DNA of 64,000 nt from Cliona cf. orientalis (taxonomy: Eukaryota; Porifera; Demospongiae; Clionaida; Clionaidae), in contig OZ005696.1 in assembly GCA_963930775.1 (NCBI GenBank), positions 9,354,980-9,418,979 of the forward strand, in the 5' to 3' direction. The notes beneath the pieces were generated by a model. It made no database searches and was not told where the DNA came from. It worked only from the letters and a program-made list of their open reading frames with translations. Both the position numbers and the translations under genes were made by a program. Numbering within the stretch: the first letter of the stretch is position 1; each line of letters begins with the position of its first letter. Positions 25,202 through 38,600 of this stretch are shown one piece after another.

Positions 25202-28200
25202 ATGGCGCAGCAGCAAGTGCACAGACCAGCTCGAGAAGGTGAGCTTCTAGCTCTTGCCTGTTAAGTGCGATACTGAAACAGTGTGATGGATATTAAAAGG
25301 GAACATTAATTTTGTATGATTAGTCATACTTTTAATAAATCACGAAATTTAAATAGCTATTTTAGTGTTCAAAAAAAATTATTTAGCTCTCGTGCGCTCT
25401 GTATGATGGTTTTTATTGAAATATGAACTAAACAGAGTGGCTTGTTTAATGCTGGAGCAATAAATGATGTATTGTACCTATCCAGCCCTGCCCCTCACCT
25501 TTGATAACGTATTTGATGTGGTGAAGACAGTGAGGCTGAGCTGGAGAAGGCTGGCCGAGGTGCTGATGGGCTGGTATGACTGGGATGACAAGGATCGAAA
25601 GAAGCTAGATGCCATCGAACGTCAGTACATCTCTGATGATGCTCGTCGAAAAGCTGTGGTGGAGGCATTCCTCCTGGGGGAAGGTTACCACCAACCCTCA
25701 TGGAGGATGCTGATCCATCGACTACACCGGGCAGGAGAGACCAGCGTGGCTGAAAAGATTAAGACCAATGCTGAACCACAGCAAGGTGAGTAATACATGC
25801 ACAATATTAATGTGCATTCCAAAAAGCTAACTGCTTAGCCAGCTAATGAGTATGACACAATGATCAAAGTTCAAGAGGTTCTCCTCATAGAGTGATTTCA
25901 TCCTCAGCACTGGTCATTCTACCGTAGTTAATCGAATACAACACATGATCCAATTTAATGCAAGAAATCGAATAGTCTCATGACCCAGCCCCCTAAACGC
26001 ACGCGAAAAGGGGTCTGGTAACATTGTGTACAACGAGTTGTCGCAGCGGAATGCAATAATTGCGTACTTGCGGTTTCACGTTTTAAATTCGAAAATTAGT
26101 CTACTTTTTGCTGGCCAAAACGACCTGTTTTACGATCGCTATCGTTTCTACGATAGTTTCATTGCCTCTATCACTCACCTTTTCGAAGTAAATCTTCAGA
26201 GTTCGAGCGGTCTCTCGTTTGAATTTGTCAGCTTTTTGCGTCCAGAACTGTTCTATTTTTGCTTGCCATCAGTCCTTCGGATCGTTTTGTCGTCTTTGCC
26301 GCACACACTTCTCGAGTAGATCAGTAGATCTTCGGTGCTGGTGGAGCACGAGCTCAAGTGAAAAAAGATGCATATGTTTATAATACGCGAATATACAATT
26401 ATAGCGCCTTGATTGCAAATGGAGCGATCTGATTGGTCGCGCCACATTCTTGAGCTTTGGACAACTCGTTGTACACAATGTTACCAGACCCCTTTTTCAC
26501 GTGCGTTTAGGGGGCTGGGTCACGAGACTAGAAATCGAATTCTCATAACATTAGCTATTGACGACCTTTACCAGAAGTATGTGTGTTTTTCAAAATTGAA
26601 ATGCTCTTTTTTCCATGCGTTCTATTATTAAGTATGGTACGTAATGAGTGTGTTGCTGCACATAACTCTGTCCCCCCAGATCCCACTATGACAGTGGATA
26701 ATGTCACTCAAATACTGAGCAAAGTACCAGGATATAGGTGGGAGAGGGTGATGGATAGAGGTAGACTTGATATTCCCGGGCCACTGCTGGAGGAGATCCA
26801 GAGGAGATACTCCACTGACACAGAGAAGAACCATGCACATGCAGACTACTATGTCAACTACCATCCTAAGGCTGAATGGGAACATCTTACCACGAAGCTA
26901 TATTTCTATTCAGTATTTACTGCTGCAAGGGAATCCAAATCATTTTTATCAACAGGTAAATCCCATAACTGTGGTGGTAATCCATCACCAATGCATAAAA
27001 TTGTAGCTATAGGCACTGCTGTGCTAGGCACTGATGAATTTGAGCGATAGACACTTTGTAAAAGTTAATTATACTGACACGTAAGGGTGAGACTGCTCTG
27101 GGCCATCAGTGAAAACTGATGTCAAAATTTCAATAGCTGCAGTTAGCAGAAATATTAGATACATAGAGTGATTTTAGTAAAATTTGGCAAGACTATACCA
27201 ATTGTCAGAAGAAATGTATGGTAGCTACCAATACAACCACTGTGTTCGTTTATTAGCACTATCTATTCTGAATCTTGATATTATTTTAATGTGAGGTCTA
27301 ATAGTGATGTTGTCCACCCTCTTCCCCCCAGACCCCACTCTAACAGTGGACAATGTCAGTCATGTCATGGAGAAGGTCGAGCCAAAATGGAGACAGCCAC
27401 TATTGAAGGAGATGATGACAGATTACATCTTTGATGAGATTCAGTCCTCTGGGAAATACCCCACTGCCTCGGAGGTGGAGGCTGCAGCTGTTGATATTTA
27501 TGTCAACTGTCATCCATATTCTTCATGGGAACATCTTGCCAAGTCACTATACCGTCATCATCAGGTGGCTGCAGTTGAGGAAGTGAGGTCATATCTCCCT
27601 CCTAGAGGTGAGCCAGACTTGCTGTGGGGTATAATTATGTCTATTGGATATTAACATTTAAAATTTAATGTGCTTACATTAGTGTTTTATAATGATTTGG
27701 TGGAGCTGTACACTTTAAATCATGTAATTATTGTTCACACAGACCTCACTATAACTACTGAGAAACTAATGGAGCTGTTTGCACCACTGGACCCTGAGAA
27801 GGTAGATGAGTTTGGAGGTGAATACTTCCTAGGTCTACCACAGTCTGAGATAGACAGAATACAGAAGGACTACCAGAGCCCCACCCCGAGGAAAGAGGCC
27901 TACCTAGACCTCTACGTCCATCAACATCCCTGCCCTACTTGGAGCCAGGTTGCTGGATTACTCCGCAGGGTCAAGCTGCCCCAACAGGCTGACTTGGTGG
28001 AGAATACTTATGTCAAAGGTACACAAGACACACTGTAGTGAGACTGTTGTCTGTGTATCAATAATCAGCACAAGTTACAATAGGAAGCCCTATAATATTA
28101 TTACCACTATCTAGATACTCTCTCTATCACTCTAATGTGCACTAATATGTTGTGTGTATCATGTTTAAACTCTTTGAAGGGGTATCGGATACTCTGGTTT

Positions 28201-30874
28201 ATATTAGCCTAGTGAAAAATTTAGGGCAAAGTGTGTTACATAATCATGTGTGTATGTGTTTGTTTTAAATTATTTTTCGGTGACGATAGGCCAGGATGTA
28301 TCATAGTTGTACAAGTAATTCTAGTGATCTTTACCGATTAAGTAAGGATTACTTCGTAATTCTTTGTTCTGTTCCTACAGTTAGTGAGAAAACCCAGCAG
28401 TGCTTTGATGCAGCCATGATGGAGGGTGAAGTGTCGTTACGAAATGGCAGCGCCTTACTCTTAGGGGTGGGAGGATCAGGAAAAACACACGTCCTTGCAG
28501 CTTTCCTCAAGGAAGATCCTCCATCGATACGAGAAAGCACTCCATGTGCAAAGAAGCCAGTGAGAGCTGTAGCTCACTGTAAAGCAGGAGTGAGTGACGA
28601 CCACTTTGTACGAATCACCGATGACCACTATTCTGACATGCTTGTAGCAAATATACCACAGTCGACTCATAGTGTAACTGTTTCTGAATCTTCTACCCAA
28701 GCTGAGGCTAAGGATGACTTGAACAATTCAGCTAGTCCTTCATCTCCTAGTCAGAAGGAAACTACGAGGCAGTTATCATCAGCTGTAAAAGTAGATGCTT
28801 CACGCAGAGAGGAAACATGGTGTGTTCGTCGTGCTATGAAGAGGCAGTACCTGAGTCGAATGCAGGCAGGAGCAAAGAAGAAATCAGATCTCAATGACAA
28901 AGATTTGCTTGACGTTGATGACACAGGAGGCCAGCCTATGTTTCACGAGGTCCTCCCTGTGTTCATCAAAAACACCATGCTTGGCACGCTGATAGTGAAG
29001 CTCAATGAGCCCTTAGACAGCTTTCCAAAAGTCGAGTTCTACACCAGGGGAGAACGCGTTGGAGAGCCATTTGATTCACCTTTTACACACTTGGATACGC
29101 TTCGCCACTGCATGAGGGTGATACGATCAACCTGTGACCGCAACACATGTCCAAAGATTGCATTTGTGGGCACGCATAAAGATCTCACACACGAGTGCCC
29201 ACAGGAGAGCATAGAAATGAAGGAGAAAAAGCTTCGAAGCATAATACCTCAGGAGATGGAGGATAATATCATCGTCGATGGAGAGTCACTGCTGCTTGCT
29301 GTCAACGTAAAAACACCAGAAAATGAAGATGAGAAAGTGATATCCATTTTGAGGGAGAAAGCGATCATAGAGTTACGTAAATTGAAGCCGAAAAAGATGC
29401 CACTTCGATACATTCCCTTGGAAATGGCCTTTCAGCGAATGGCCAAGGAGCAACGAAAATCAATGATGAGCAAAGAAGAGTGCTTTGAAGTAGCAGCTAC
29501 CTACAATTTCACACGAGAATCATTTGAGGCAGCACTGAAATACCTTCATGGGCTGAAGCTGATCTTCTACTATGAAGAAGTTCTTCCGAATGTTGTGTTC
29601 ATCGATTCCCAGGCCATCCTCGACAAAATCACTGAGCTTGTGGTTCACAGTCTATCATTGCAAGCCAAGTCAAGTGATAAGCTTCTTGGTGCTCTGAAAA
29701 AATTTGTGAAATGTGGAATCGTAACAGCAGAAATACTCGAACAGTTCTCGTCTCATTACGTCCCTAAGCTTTTCATGAAGGAGCAGCTGATCTTGGTCCT
29801 CAAGCACCTGAGGATCATGGCGGAGGTTGGGAAAGGTGAGTATCTCATGCCCTGCCTCCTGAGGAAACAAGGAATACCACGTCCTGTGGCAGGTGCTTCA
29901 TCGCTAGTCATCCCCGCTCTTCTCTTCTACTTTGGTCGAGACGGCCCCAAGCTTGGAGTTTACTGCTTTCTCCTTGCTTCTCTCATCACTGAAGCCAAGT
30001 GGGAGCTTCTTGAAGAGGACGGCTACCCTGTGCAAGTTTCACGCAACAGTGCTCAATTCACTGTCCCAGGAAAGAACCCAGGATGCATCACGATCACCGA
30101 TTCCTTCTCTTCATACCTTCGTGTCAGCATCGACTTCCCTGCCTCTGTCAGCCGCGAAAGAGCTCAAGATACCTGCAAAAAAGTTTGCCCAATGATTCGT
30201 GAAACAGTTCTCACTGGAATTCGCAAAGCATCTCAGAGACTGAACTACAACAATTCAATTCCCTCCGTCGCATTCCCATGTTCAGGACACAAAGACACAC
30301 CCCTGCACCCAGCCTCCGTTTCTGACGATGAAACACTGTTGATCTGTACCACTCACCCTGCTACCGTGTGCAGTGAGATGACTGATCAGCACCGATTGTG
30401 GCTCGGAACAGCCAATATTTCACCAAATTCAAAGAATGCTGGTATGATTGTCTTTATATTCTTGATAATAGATGTGGTTAGCGGTGTTCATATCCATGTA
30501 TGCTTTTAGCTCTACAGGGTGCTACTGCTTCAACAGGATCAGAGCGTGTCAAGATTCAGCAGCTTACTCTAATTAAGTGGAAAGATGACCAGGGGCAAAC
30601 CCAGAGATTCTACCTCATGGACAGCATCGCATACAAGTGGCGTACTCTAGGAGAACTCCTTGGCCTTACCTTCTCCAAGCTACAGAGCCTGGCAGCTGAA
30701 CATCAAAATAAGCCTGAGGAGTGTTGCCGAGCTGTTCTGGGTCAGTGGTTGGATAATCCTCCTCCAGACTACCCCATCACGTGGCATGGACTCCTTGAAC
30801 TGCTCGAGGATGGTCAGCTAGGACAGATCGTCACTGAGCTAAGAAATATCTTGAATAAAGCAAAATTATGGTAA
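25202..30874 (+). CDS. Array gene B: multi-death-domain Roc-like GTPase, intact
   Basis: Exons: 25202-25238, 25486-25785, 26680-26955, 27332-27607, 27743-28018, 28381-30441, 30510-30874; 1196 residues, same architecture as gene A. Death domain 1 has an extra residue (RLSWRRLAEVL) and the charged loop WDDKDRKK; death domain 2 has the variable PGYRWERVMDRGRLDIP segment. The GTPase exon keeps GVGGSGKT, DTGGQ and THKD and is exactly 2061 nt. The C-terminal death domain is type 2 (MDSIAYKW, LTFSKLQSLAAEHQ), unlike A, C and E. Intron 2 contains a 558-bp foldback MITE. The upstream flank is the 3' end of ESF1 copy 2. Confidence 0.85.
25973..26530. mobile_element. TAGTCTCG-family foldback MITE, 558 bp
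   Basis: Terminal inverted repeats of about 65 bp start TAGTCTCATGACCCAGCC and end ...GGGTCACGAGACTA. A perfect 9-bp duplication GAAATCGAA flanks it (25964-25972 and 26531-26539). The same intron in genes A and D shows the empty site (GAAATCAAA). The open frame inside it (26026-26319) has no recognisable similarity to a transposase. Confidence 0.88.
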
Positions 30875-31024
30875 CTTTTGAAAAATTTGATAGCTATAGC
30901 TAGTGTGTTTCCACATTGTTATTGTTGTGATAGCTAACATTTTGATACCGTATGGATTTTTGTGATTCTACGTAGTTGATGAATTTCTTTGCACATACAT
31001 ATGTGATAACTCACGTGCGCATGC

Positions 31025-31668
31025 CACTTCCATCTCCCAGCCATCATGAAGGAGGAGGAGAGAGACTCCAACAAGAGGAAGAAGCAGCAGCTGCAGAGGT
31101 TACATCGTCAGGGAAGGAAGGGAAAGAGAGACAGGGCTACTGGGAAAGAGGAGGGAGGGAGGGAGGGACACTGCTCCCCCCGGCCCCAGGGATGGATTCC
31201 AGATTGACCTCACTGACCCTAGATTTAGTGCCCTCTATGAGTCCCATCTTTATGCCCCTGACCCAGCAAACCCAAACTACAAGTGAGTCATTAATAATAT
31301 TCTGAATATTGACTGTGTTGAAGCTAAATATCACTTTGCCCGATATTGTGACACAAGGTCACGGTACTCAAGGTACTCTCTCTCTCTTTATATCTCTCTC
31401 TCTCTCAGAGCTACCAAGGCAATGGAGAGCATCATGAAGGAGAGGCAGAAGAGAAGCCAACCGATCAGTTTCAACATCAAAACAAAAGAACACCACATCT
31501 AATAGAGCGGCCAAGGTAAATTAGTAGTATATTACTGGCATCTGGATAGGGAAGGGGATGTGATATCTTTCTCTCCACAGTATTGTTTCTCTGATCAAGT
31601 CAGTCAAGTCTAAGAGCTCATCATTTAAAGAGAAGCAAAGGAAAAGAAAGAACAGAGAACAATTCTAG
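31025..31668 (+). pseudogene. ESF1 copy 3: exons 14 (part) to 16
   Basis: The 3' flank of gene B breaks inside the GCGCATGC palindrome and continues directly into ESF1 exon 14 (31025-31282), then exon 15 (31409-31515) and exon 16 (31581-31668). Extra GGGA-type bases in exon 14 and small deletions in exon 15 destroy the frame. It serves only as upstream flank of gene C. Confidence 0.88.
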
Positions 31669-31720
31669 CAATGCAGCAATAGTGCAGTGTGTGTGGTCAT
31701 TGAGTTGTCTATTATTAGAA

Positions 31721-31730
31721 GGGGTTTTCC
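31721..31730 (+). promoter_or_regulatory. NF-kappaB-type site upstream of array gene C
   Basis: GGGGTTTTCC, 52 bp before the start at 31783, followed by the perfect palindrome TTACGTAA at 31743-31750 (bZIP-like). Confidence 0.5.
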
Positions 31731-31782
31731 CTTGAATGTCAATTACGTAATTCTTCTTATTGACCCACACTCTATTAATATC

Positions 31783-34700
31783 ATGGCGCAGCCGGCAGCA
31801 AGTATACACAGACCAGCTCGAGAAGGTGAGTTTCAGTCAGTTTCTAGCTCTTGCCTGCTGAGTGATAGCTACTGAAACAGTGTGATGGGTATTAAAAGGG
31901 AACATTAATTTTGCATGTTTTTATAAACCACGAAATTTCAAGTAGCAATTTCAGTGTTTCAAACAATTATTTAGCTCTCGTGTGCTCCGTATGATAGTTT
32001 TTATTGAAATATATTATGAACTAAACAGAGTGGCTTATTTATAAATACTGGAGCAATAAATGATGTATTCTACCTATCCAGCCCCGCCCCTCACCTTTGA
32101 TAACATATTTGAGGTGGTGAAAACAGTGAGGCTGAGCTGGAGGGATCTGGCCGGGGTGCTGATGGACTGGTATGACTATGAGGGTAGTGAGGATCGAAAG
32201 AAGCTAGATACCATCAAACGTCAGCACACCTCTGATAATGCTCGTCGAAAAGCTGTGGTGGAGGCATTCCTCCTGGGGGAAGGTCGCCACCGACCCTCAT
32301 GGAGGATGCTGATCCATCAACTGCACAAGACTGGAGAGACCAGCGTGGCTGAAAAGATCAAGACCAATGCTGAACCACAGAAAGGTGAGTAATACAATCA
32401 TGCACAATACAAGTCACATCATTGACTTAATCTTGTATATGTATATAGCTTAGTTCTTCCTCCTGATTTAAAATTATTAATATGCATTCCAAAAAGCTAA
32501 CTGCTTAGCCAGCTAATGAGCATGATACAATGATCAAACCTCGAGGGGTTTTCTTTCATCCATAGCACTGGTCATTCTACCGTAGTTAATCAAATACAAC
32601 ACATGATCCAATTTAATGCAAAAAGTCAGGATTTCATGAATTCTCATAACGTTAGCTATTGACGACATTTACCAGAAAAATGTGTGTTTTTCAAAATTGA
32701 AATGATTTTTTTTCATGCGTTTCTTAAGTATGGTAATGAGTGTGTTGCTACATATAACTCTGTCCCCCCAGACCCCACTATGACAGTGGATAATGTCACT
32801 CAAATACTGAACAAGATACCAAAAAATAAGTGGAAGAGGGTGATGGGTGAAGAAATGATACGGGGACGACTAGTAGGACTTAGTGTTCCCTGGTCACTGC
32901 GTGAGGAGATCCAGAGGAGATACTCCACTGATACAGAGAAGAACCATGCATGTGCAGACTACTATGTGAACTACCATCCTGAGGATGGATGGGAACGTCT
33001 CACCAGGACCCTGTATTTCCTTTCAGCATTTACTGCTGCAAAGGAATCCAAATCATTTTTATCAACAGGTAAATCCCATAACTATGGTGGTAAATTATAT
33101 TATTGCAGTCCATCACCAATGCATATAATTGTAGCCAGGCACTGCTGTGTCAGTAATCTGAATGATTCGGGGCGAGCCTGAGCGAGCCCCGAATACACGA
33201 GAGACAGGAAGCGGTTTTATATGTATAATAATAATATATATATATATATATATATATATTTGTATGTTTGTGGGGTGATCATTTCAGTGAGGAGAGAGTT
33301 AAATTTTGAACGCGTAAGGTAATGGTCGTCATGCGCATGCGCATACGCCCGCACTGCACCATCGATCTGAGACTCGGACAACTCGAGTGTAGGCAAGGCA
33401 TAAAACTGGAAAGGTGAGTGCTGTACCACTCTGGCAAGGCTCAGGTCCACGACTAACATCACTGGTAGACTCCTGGTAGACTCCACTTTCCTGAGCATGA
33501 AGATGACTGCATGGAGGCTTAGCTATCCCCTCAGGGCCTGGCTACAGGTACTTGGACTCATGGTCATAGCATGTAGACTATCAACATTATTGGACTAGCT
33601 TTTGCTATTTATATACTAGCAATCTGTGATACTTTCACTGTTGTGGTAGCTTCTCAGTCCTAGCTATTGGGGTACCAACCCCATGTGCGCACGCATACCT
33701 GTGTGGAATCTTGTGACTTTGGCAAAGGCTCGCCCCGCACAGATGATTTTCATCACCACTAGTAGATACTTTGCAGAAGTTAATTCGGGGCGAGCCTGAG
33801 CGAGCCCCGAATACACGAGGTACAGGAAGCGGTTTTATATGTATATATATATATTTGTATGTTTGTGGGGTGATCATTTCAGTGAGGAGAGAGTTAACTT
33901 TTGAACGCGTAAGGTAATGGTCGTCATGCGCATGCGCATACGCCCGCACTGCACCTAGTCTCGTAAACCAGACCCCTATTCCGCAGCGCTGATGATGAAA
34001 TACACCCAGCGCTGCGGAATAGGGGTCTGGTTTACGAGACTAGCACTGCACCATCGATCTGAGCATCTGAGAGACAACTCGAGTGTAGGCAAGGCATAAA
34101 ACTGGAAAGGTGAGTGCTGTACCACTCTGGCAAGGCTCAGGTCCACGATTAACATCACTGGTAGACTCCACTTTCCTGAGCATGAAGATGATTGCATGGA
34201 GGCTTATCCCCTCAGGGCCTGGCTACAGGTACTTGGACTCATGGTCATGGCATGTAGACTATCAACATTATTGGACTAGCTTTTGCTACAATCTGTGATA
34301 CTTTCACTGTTGTGGTAGCTTCTCAGTCCTAGCTATTGGGGTACCAACCCCATGCATGTGCGCACGCATACCTGTGTACTTTGGCGAAGGCTCGCCCCGC
34401 ACAGATGATTTTCATCACCACTAGTTATACTTACATGTAAAGGTGAGACTGCTCTGGACCATCTATGAAAACTGATGTCAAAATTTCAATAGCTATATTT
34501 AGCAGAAATATTGTACATACTGTATTCGCTCGATCAGACGTCGCTCTCAATTAGTTGCCGCTCTTGAACAGTCGCCGTACCTCCGGAAGTGCTGAACGAA
34601 GTAGTCGCCGCTCTCGAACAGTAGCCGTGCCACGCCTACTATTCAAGAATACCAGCACGTGGACATGCCTCGCGACTCGTTTTGATGGCAGGTACACGAT

Positions 34701-37700
34701 AAACAGTCTAGTTCTGAACTTCATCTACATAAGCAAAGGGGCCATAATCTCCTAGATCTGTGGTGGCAATCGACCGTTTCTCTAAGGATTGCCTCTCTGG
34801 CAGCTACTGGTATTAATAAACGCTGCTCTCGAATAAACGCCGCACAAACTCGGGCGATGAAATAAATAATAGCCGCGGTGTCTGATCGAGTGAATACGGT
34901 ATACACAGATACATAGAGTGGTTTTAGTAAAATTTGGCAAGGCTAAAAAAACTTTATACCAATTGTCAGAAGAAATGTATGGTAGCTACCAATACAACCA
35001 CTGTCAGTGTTCATTTATTAGCACTGTCTATTCCAAGTGTCTCTGAATCCTGAGATTAATTTTAGTGTGAGGTCTAGTAGTGATGCATGTTGTCCACCCT
35101 CTTCCCCGCAGATCCCACTCTAACAGTGGACAATGTCAGTCATGTCATGAAGAAGGTTGAGCCAAAAGAGAGACAGTCAGTGTTGAAGGAGATGGTTGCA
35201 GATTTCATCTTTGATGAGATTCAGTCCTCTGGGAAATACCCCACTGCCTTGGAGGTGGAGGCTGCAGCTATTGATATTTATGTCAACTATTATCCATATT
35301 CTTCATGGGAGCATCTTGCCAAGTCACTGTATCGTTGTCACCAGGTGGCTGCAGTTGAGGAAGTGAGGTCATATCTCCCTCCTAGAGGTGAGCCTGGCTA
35401 TGGGGTATAATTATGTCTATTGGGTATTAAGATTTAAATTAGTGTTTTTATAATGATTTGGTGGAGCTAAACCATGTTACAGTAATTATTGTTCACACAG
35501 ACCTCACTATAACTGCTGAGAAACTAATGGAGCTGTTTGCACCACTGGACCCTGAGGAGATAGAGGACCTTGGAGATAAATACTGCCTAGGTCTACCACA
35601 GTCTGAGATAGACAGAATACAGAAGGACTACCAGAGCCCCACCCAGATGAAAGAGGCCTACCTAGACCTCTACGTCCATCAACATCCCTGCCCTACTTGG
35701 GCCCAGGTTGCTGAGGTACTCCGCATGGTCTACCTTCCCCAACAGGCTGACTTGGTGGAGAATACTTATGTCAAAGGTACACAAGACACACACTGTAGTG
35801 AGACTGTTGTCTGTGTATCAATAATCAATACTGCATATGTTACAATAGGAAGCCCTATAATTACCACTGACTAGATACTCACTCTAATGTGCACAAGATT
35901 GTGTGCATCAAATTTAAAGGGGGATACTCCGGTTAATATTGAAAATTTTTAGGGCAGTGTGTTACATAATCATGTGTGTATGTGTGTGTGTTTTAAATTA
36001 CAATAGGCCAGGATGTATTATTGTTGTACAACTAGTGATTCTAGCGACCTTTACCAATTAAGTAAAGGTTGTCAGCTCTATTTCGTAATTCTTTATACAG
36101 TTAGTGAGAAAACCCAGCAGTGCTTTGATGCAGCCATGATGGAGGGTGAAGTGTCATTACGAAATGGCAGCGCCTTACTCTTAGGGGTGGGAGGATCAGG
36201 AAAAACACACGTCCTTGCAGCTTTCCTCAAGGAAGATCCTCCATCGATACGAGAAAGCACTCCATGTGCAAAGAAGCCAGTGAGAGCTGTAGCTCGCTGT
36301 AAGGCAGGAGTGAGCGATGACCAATTTGTACGAATCACCGATGACCACTATTCTGACATGTTTGTAGCGAATATACCACAGTCGACTGATAGTATAACTG
36401 TTTCTGAATCTTCTACCCAAGCCGAGGCTAAGGATGACTCGAACAGTTTAGCTAGTTCTTCATCTCCTAGTCATAAGGAAATCACGAGGCAGCCATCATC
36501 AGCTGTCAAAGTAGATGCTTCACGAAGAGAGGAAACATGGAGTGTTCGTCGTGCTATGAAGAGGCAGTACCTGAGTCGAATGCAGGCAGGAGCAAAGAAG
36601 AAACCAGATCTCAATGACAAAGATTTGCTTGATGTCGATGACACAGGAGGCCAGCCTATGTTTCACGAGGTCCTCCCTGTGTTCATCAAAAACACCATGC
36701 TTGGCACGCTGATAGTGAAGCTCAATGAGCCCCTAGACAGCTTTCCAAAAGTCGAGTTCTACACCAGAGGAGAACGCGTTGGAGAGCCATTCGATTCACC
36801 TTTTACACACTTGGATACGCTTCGCCACTGCATGAGGGTGATACGATCAACCTGTGACCGCAACACATGTCCAAAGATAGCATTTGTGGGCACGCATAAA
36901 GACCTCGCACATGAGTGCCCACAGGAGAGCATAGAAATGAAGGAGAAAAAGCTTCGAAGTATAATACCTCAGGAGATGGAAGATAATATCATCATCGATG
37001 GAGAGTCACTGCTGCTTGCTGTCAACGTAAAAACACCAGGAAATGAAGATGAGAAAGTGATATCCATTTTACGGGAGAAAGCGATCGTAGAGTTGCGTAA
37101 ATTGAAGCCAAAAAAGATGCCACTTCGATATATTCCCTTGGAAATGGCCTTTCAGCGAATGGCCAAAGAGCAACGAAAATCGGTGATGAGCAAAGAAGAG
37201 TGCTTTGAAGTAGCAGCTACCTATAATTTCACGCGAGAATCATTTGAGGCAGCACTAAAGTACCTTCATGGGCTGAAGCTGGTCTTCTACTATGAAGAAG
37301 TTCTTCCGAATATCGTGTTCATTAATGCCCAGGCCATCCTTGACAAAATCACCGAGCTTGTGGTGCACAGTCTATCATTGCAAGCTAAGTCAAGTGGTAA
37401 GCTTCTTGGAGCTCTGAAAAAATTTGTGAAATGTGGAATCGTGACGGCGGAGATACTCGAACAGTTCTCGTCTCATTACGTCCCTAAGCTTTTCATGAAG
37501 GAGCAGCTGATCTTGGTCCTCAAGCACCTGAGGATCATGGCGGAGGTTGGGAAAGGTGAGTATCTCATGCCCTGCCTCCTGAGGAAACAAGGCATACCAC
37601 GTCTTGTGGCAGGTGCTTCATCGCTAGTCATCCCCGCTCTTCTCTTCTACTTTGGTCGAGACGGCCCCAAGCTTGGAGTTTACTGCTTTCTCCTTGCTTA

Positions 37701-38600
37701 TCTCATCACTGAAGCCAAGTGGGAGCTTCTTGAAGAGGACGGCTACCCTGTGCAAGTTTCACGCAACAGTGCTCAATTCACTGTCCCAGGAAAGAACCCA
37801 GGATACATCACGATCACCGACTCCTTCTCTTCATACCTTCACATCAGCATCGACTTCCCTGCCTCTGTCAGTCGAGAAAGAGCTCAAGAGGTCTGTGAAG
37901 AAGTTTGCCCAATGATTCGTGAAACAGTTCTCACTGGAATTCGCAAAGCATCTCAGAGACTGAACTACAACAATTCAATTCCCTCTGTCGCATTCCCATG
38001 CTCAGGACACAAGGATACACCCCTGCATCCTGCCACCATCTCTGATAGTGGAAGGTTGTTGACCTGTACCACTCACCCTGCTACCGTGTGCAGTGAGGTG
38101 ACTGAACAGCACCAACTGTGGCTCGGAACAGCCAATGCTTCACCAAGTTCAAAGAATGCTGGTAAGACTATCTTATACTTCTTTCTAGATATGGTAAGCA
38201 GTGTTTATATATATATAATCCATGTATACTTTTAGCTCTACAGGGTGTTACTGCTTCAACAGGATCAGAGCGCGTCAAGATCCAGCAGCTTTCCCTTATT
38301 AAGTGGAAAGATGACCAGGGGCAGACCCAGAGATTCTACCTCATGGAGAAGATCGCATACGAATGGCGTACTCTAGGAGAGAACCTTGGCTTTGAATATT
38401 CCAAACTCGAGAGCATTGCTGCTCATCATCAAGGCAATCCTAAGGAGTGTTGCCGAGCTGTTCTAGGTCAGTGGTTGGACAATCCTCCTCCAGACTACCC
38501 CATCACGTGGCATGGACTCCTTGAACTGCTCGAGGATGGTCAGCTAGGACAGGTTGCTACTGAGCTAAGAAATGTCTTGGATAAAGCAAAATTATGGTAA
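31783..38600 (+). CDS. Array gene C: multi-death-domain Roc-like GTPase, intact
   Basis: Exons: 31783-31825, 32082-32384, 32772-33068, 35112-35387, 35501-35776, 36101-38161, 38236-38600; 1206 residues, the longest of the set. The N-terminus is MAQPAASIHRPARE, two codons longer than in the other copies. Death domain 2 has the largest insertion, seven codons between VMGEEMI and LSVP. GTPase motifs are intact in a 2061-nt exon. The C-terminal death domain is type 1. The region before it reads ISDSGRLLTC as in gene E, not SDDETLLIC as in A, B and D. Intron 3 is swollen to about 2 kb by two Helitron-like insertions, a nested palindromic MITE and a TA-flanked MITE. Confidence 0.85.
33166..33762. 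mobile_element. Helitron-like non-autonomous element, copy 1
   Basis: The element starts TTCGGGGCGAGCC, immediately forming a short hairpin, and ends GGCTCGCCCCGCAC...CACCACTAG, so it has an inner inverted repeat CGGGGCGAGCC/GGCTCGCCCCG and a CTAG 3' end. Compared with genes A and D, insertion is exactly between A and T with no target duplication. Those are Helitron-type features. No helicase is encoded. A (TA)n run lies near 33234-33258. Confidence 0.6.
33785..34424. mobile_element. Helitron-like non-autonomous element, copy 2
   Basis: Nearly the same sequence as the element ending at 33762, separated from it by 22 bp of the original intron, and again inserted between A and T without duplication. 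It contains a later nested 87-bp palindromic MITE. The two insertions are independent events, or a hot spot, in the same intron. Confidence 0.6.
33956..34042. mobile_element. 87-bp palindromic TAGTCTCG MITE, nested
   Basis: An almost perfect palindrome begins TAGTCTCGTAAACCAGACCC and ends with the complement ...CGAGACTA, with a short central loop. A 10-bp duplication GCACTGCACC flanks it (33946-33955 and 34043-34052). The sister Helitron-like copy at about 33350 is the empty site. It shares termini with the 636-bp and 558-bp elements. Confidence 0.88.
34520..34900. mobile_element. TA-flanked MITE, 381 bp
   Basis: Inverted ends CTGTATTCGCTCGATCAGAC and GTCTGATCGAGTGAATACGG lie between TA dinucleotides, in intron 3 of gene C. 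The interior repeats GTCGCCGCTCTCGAAC-like motifs in both orientations. Other gene copies lack it. Confidence 0.8.

Noticed and set aside
26026..26319. 97-codon open frame inside the 558-bp MITE as a transposase fragment
   Set aside because: No catalytic or DNA-binding motif is visible, and the element is too short to be autonomous.
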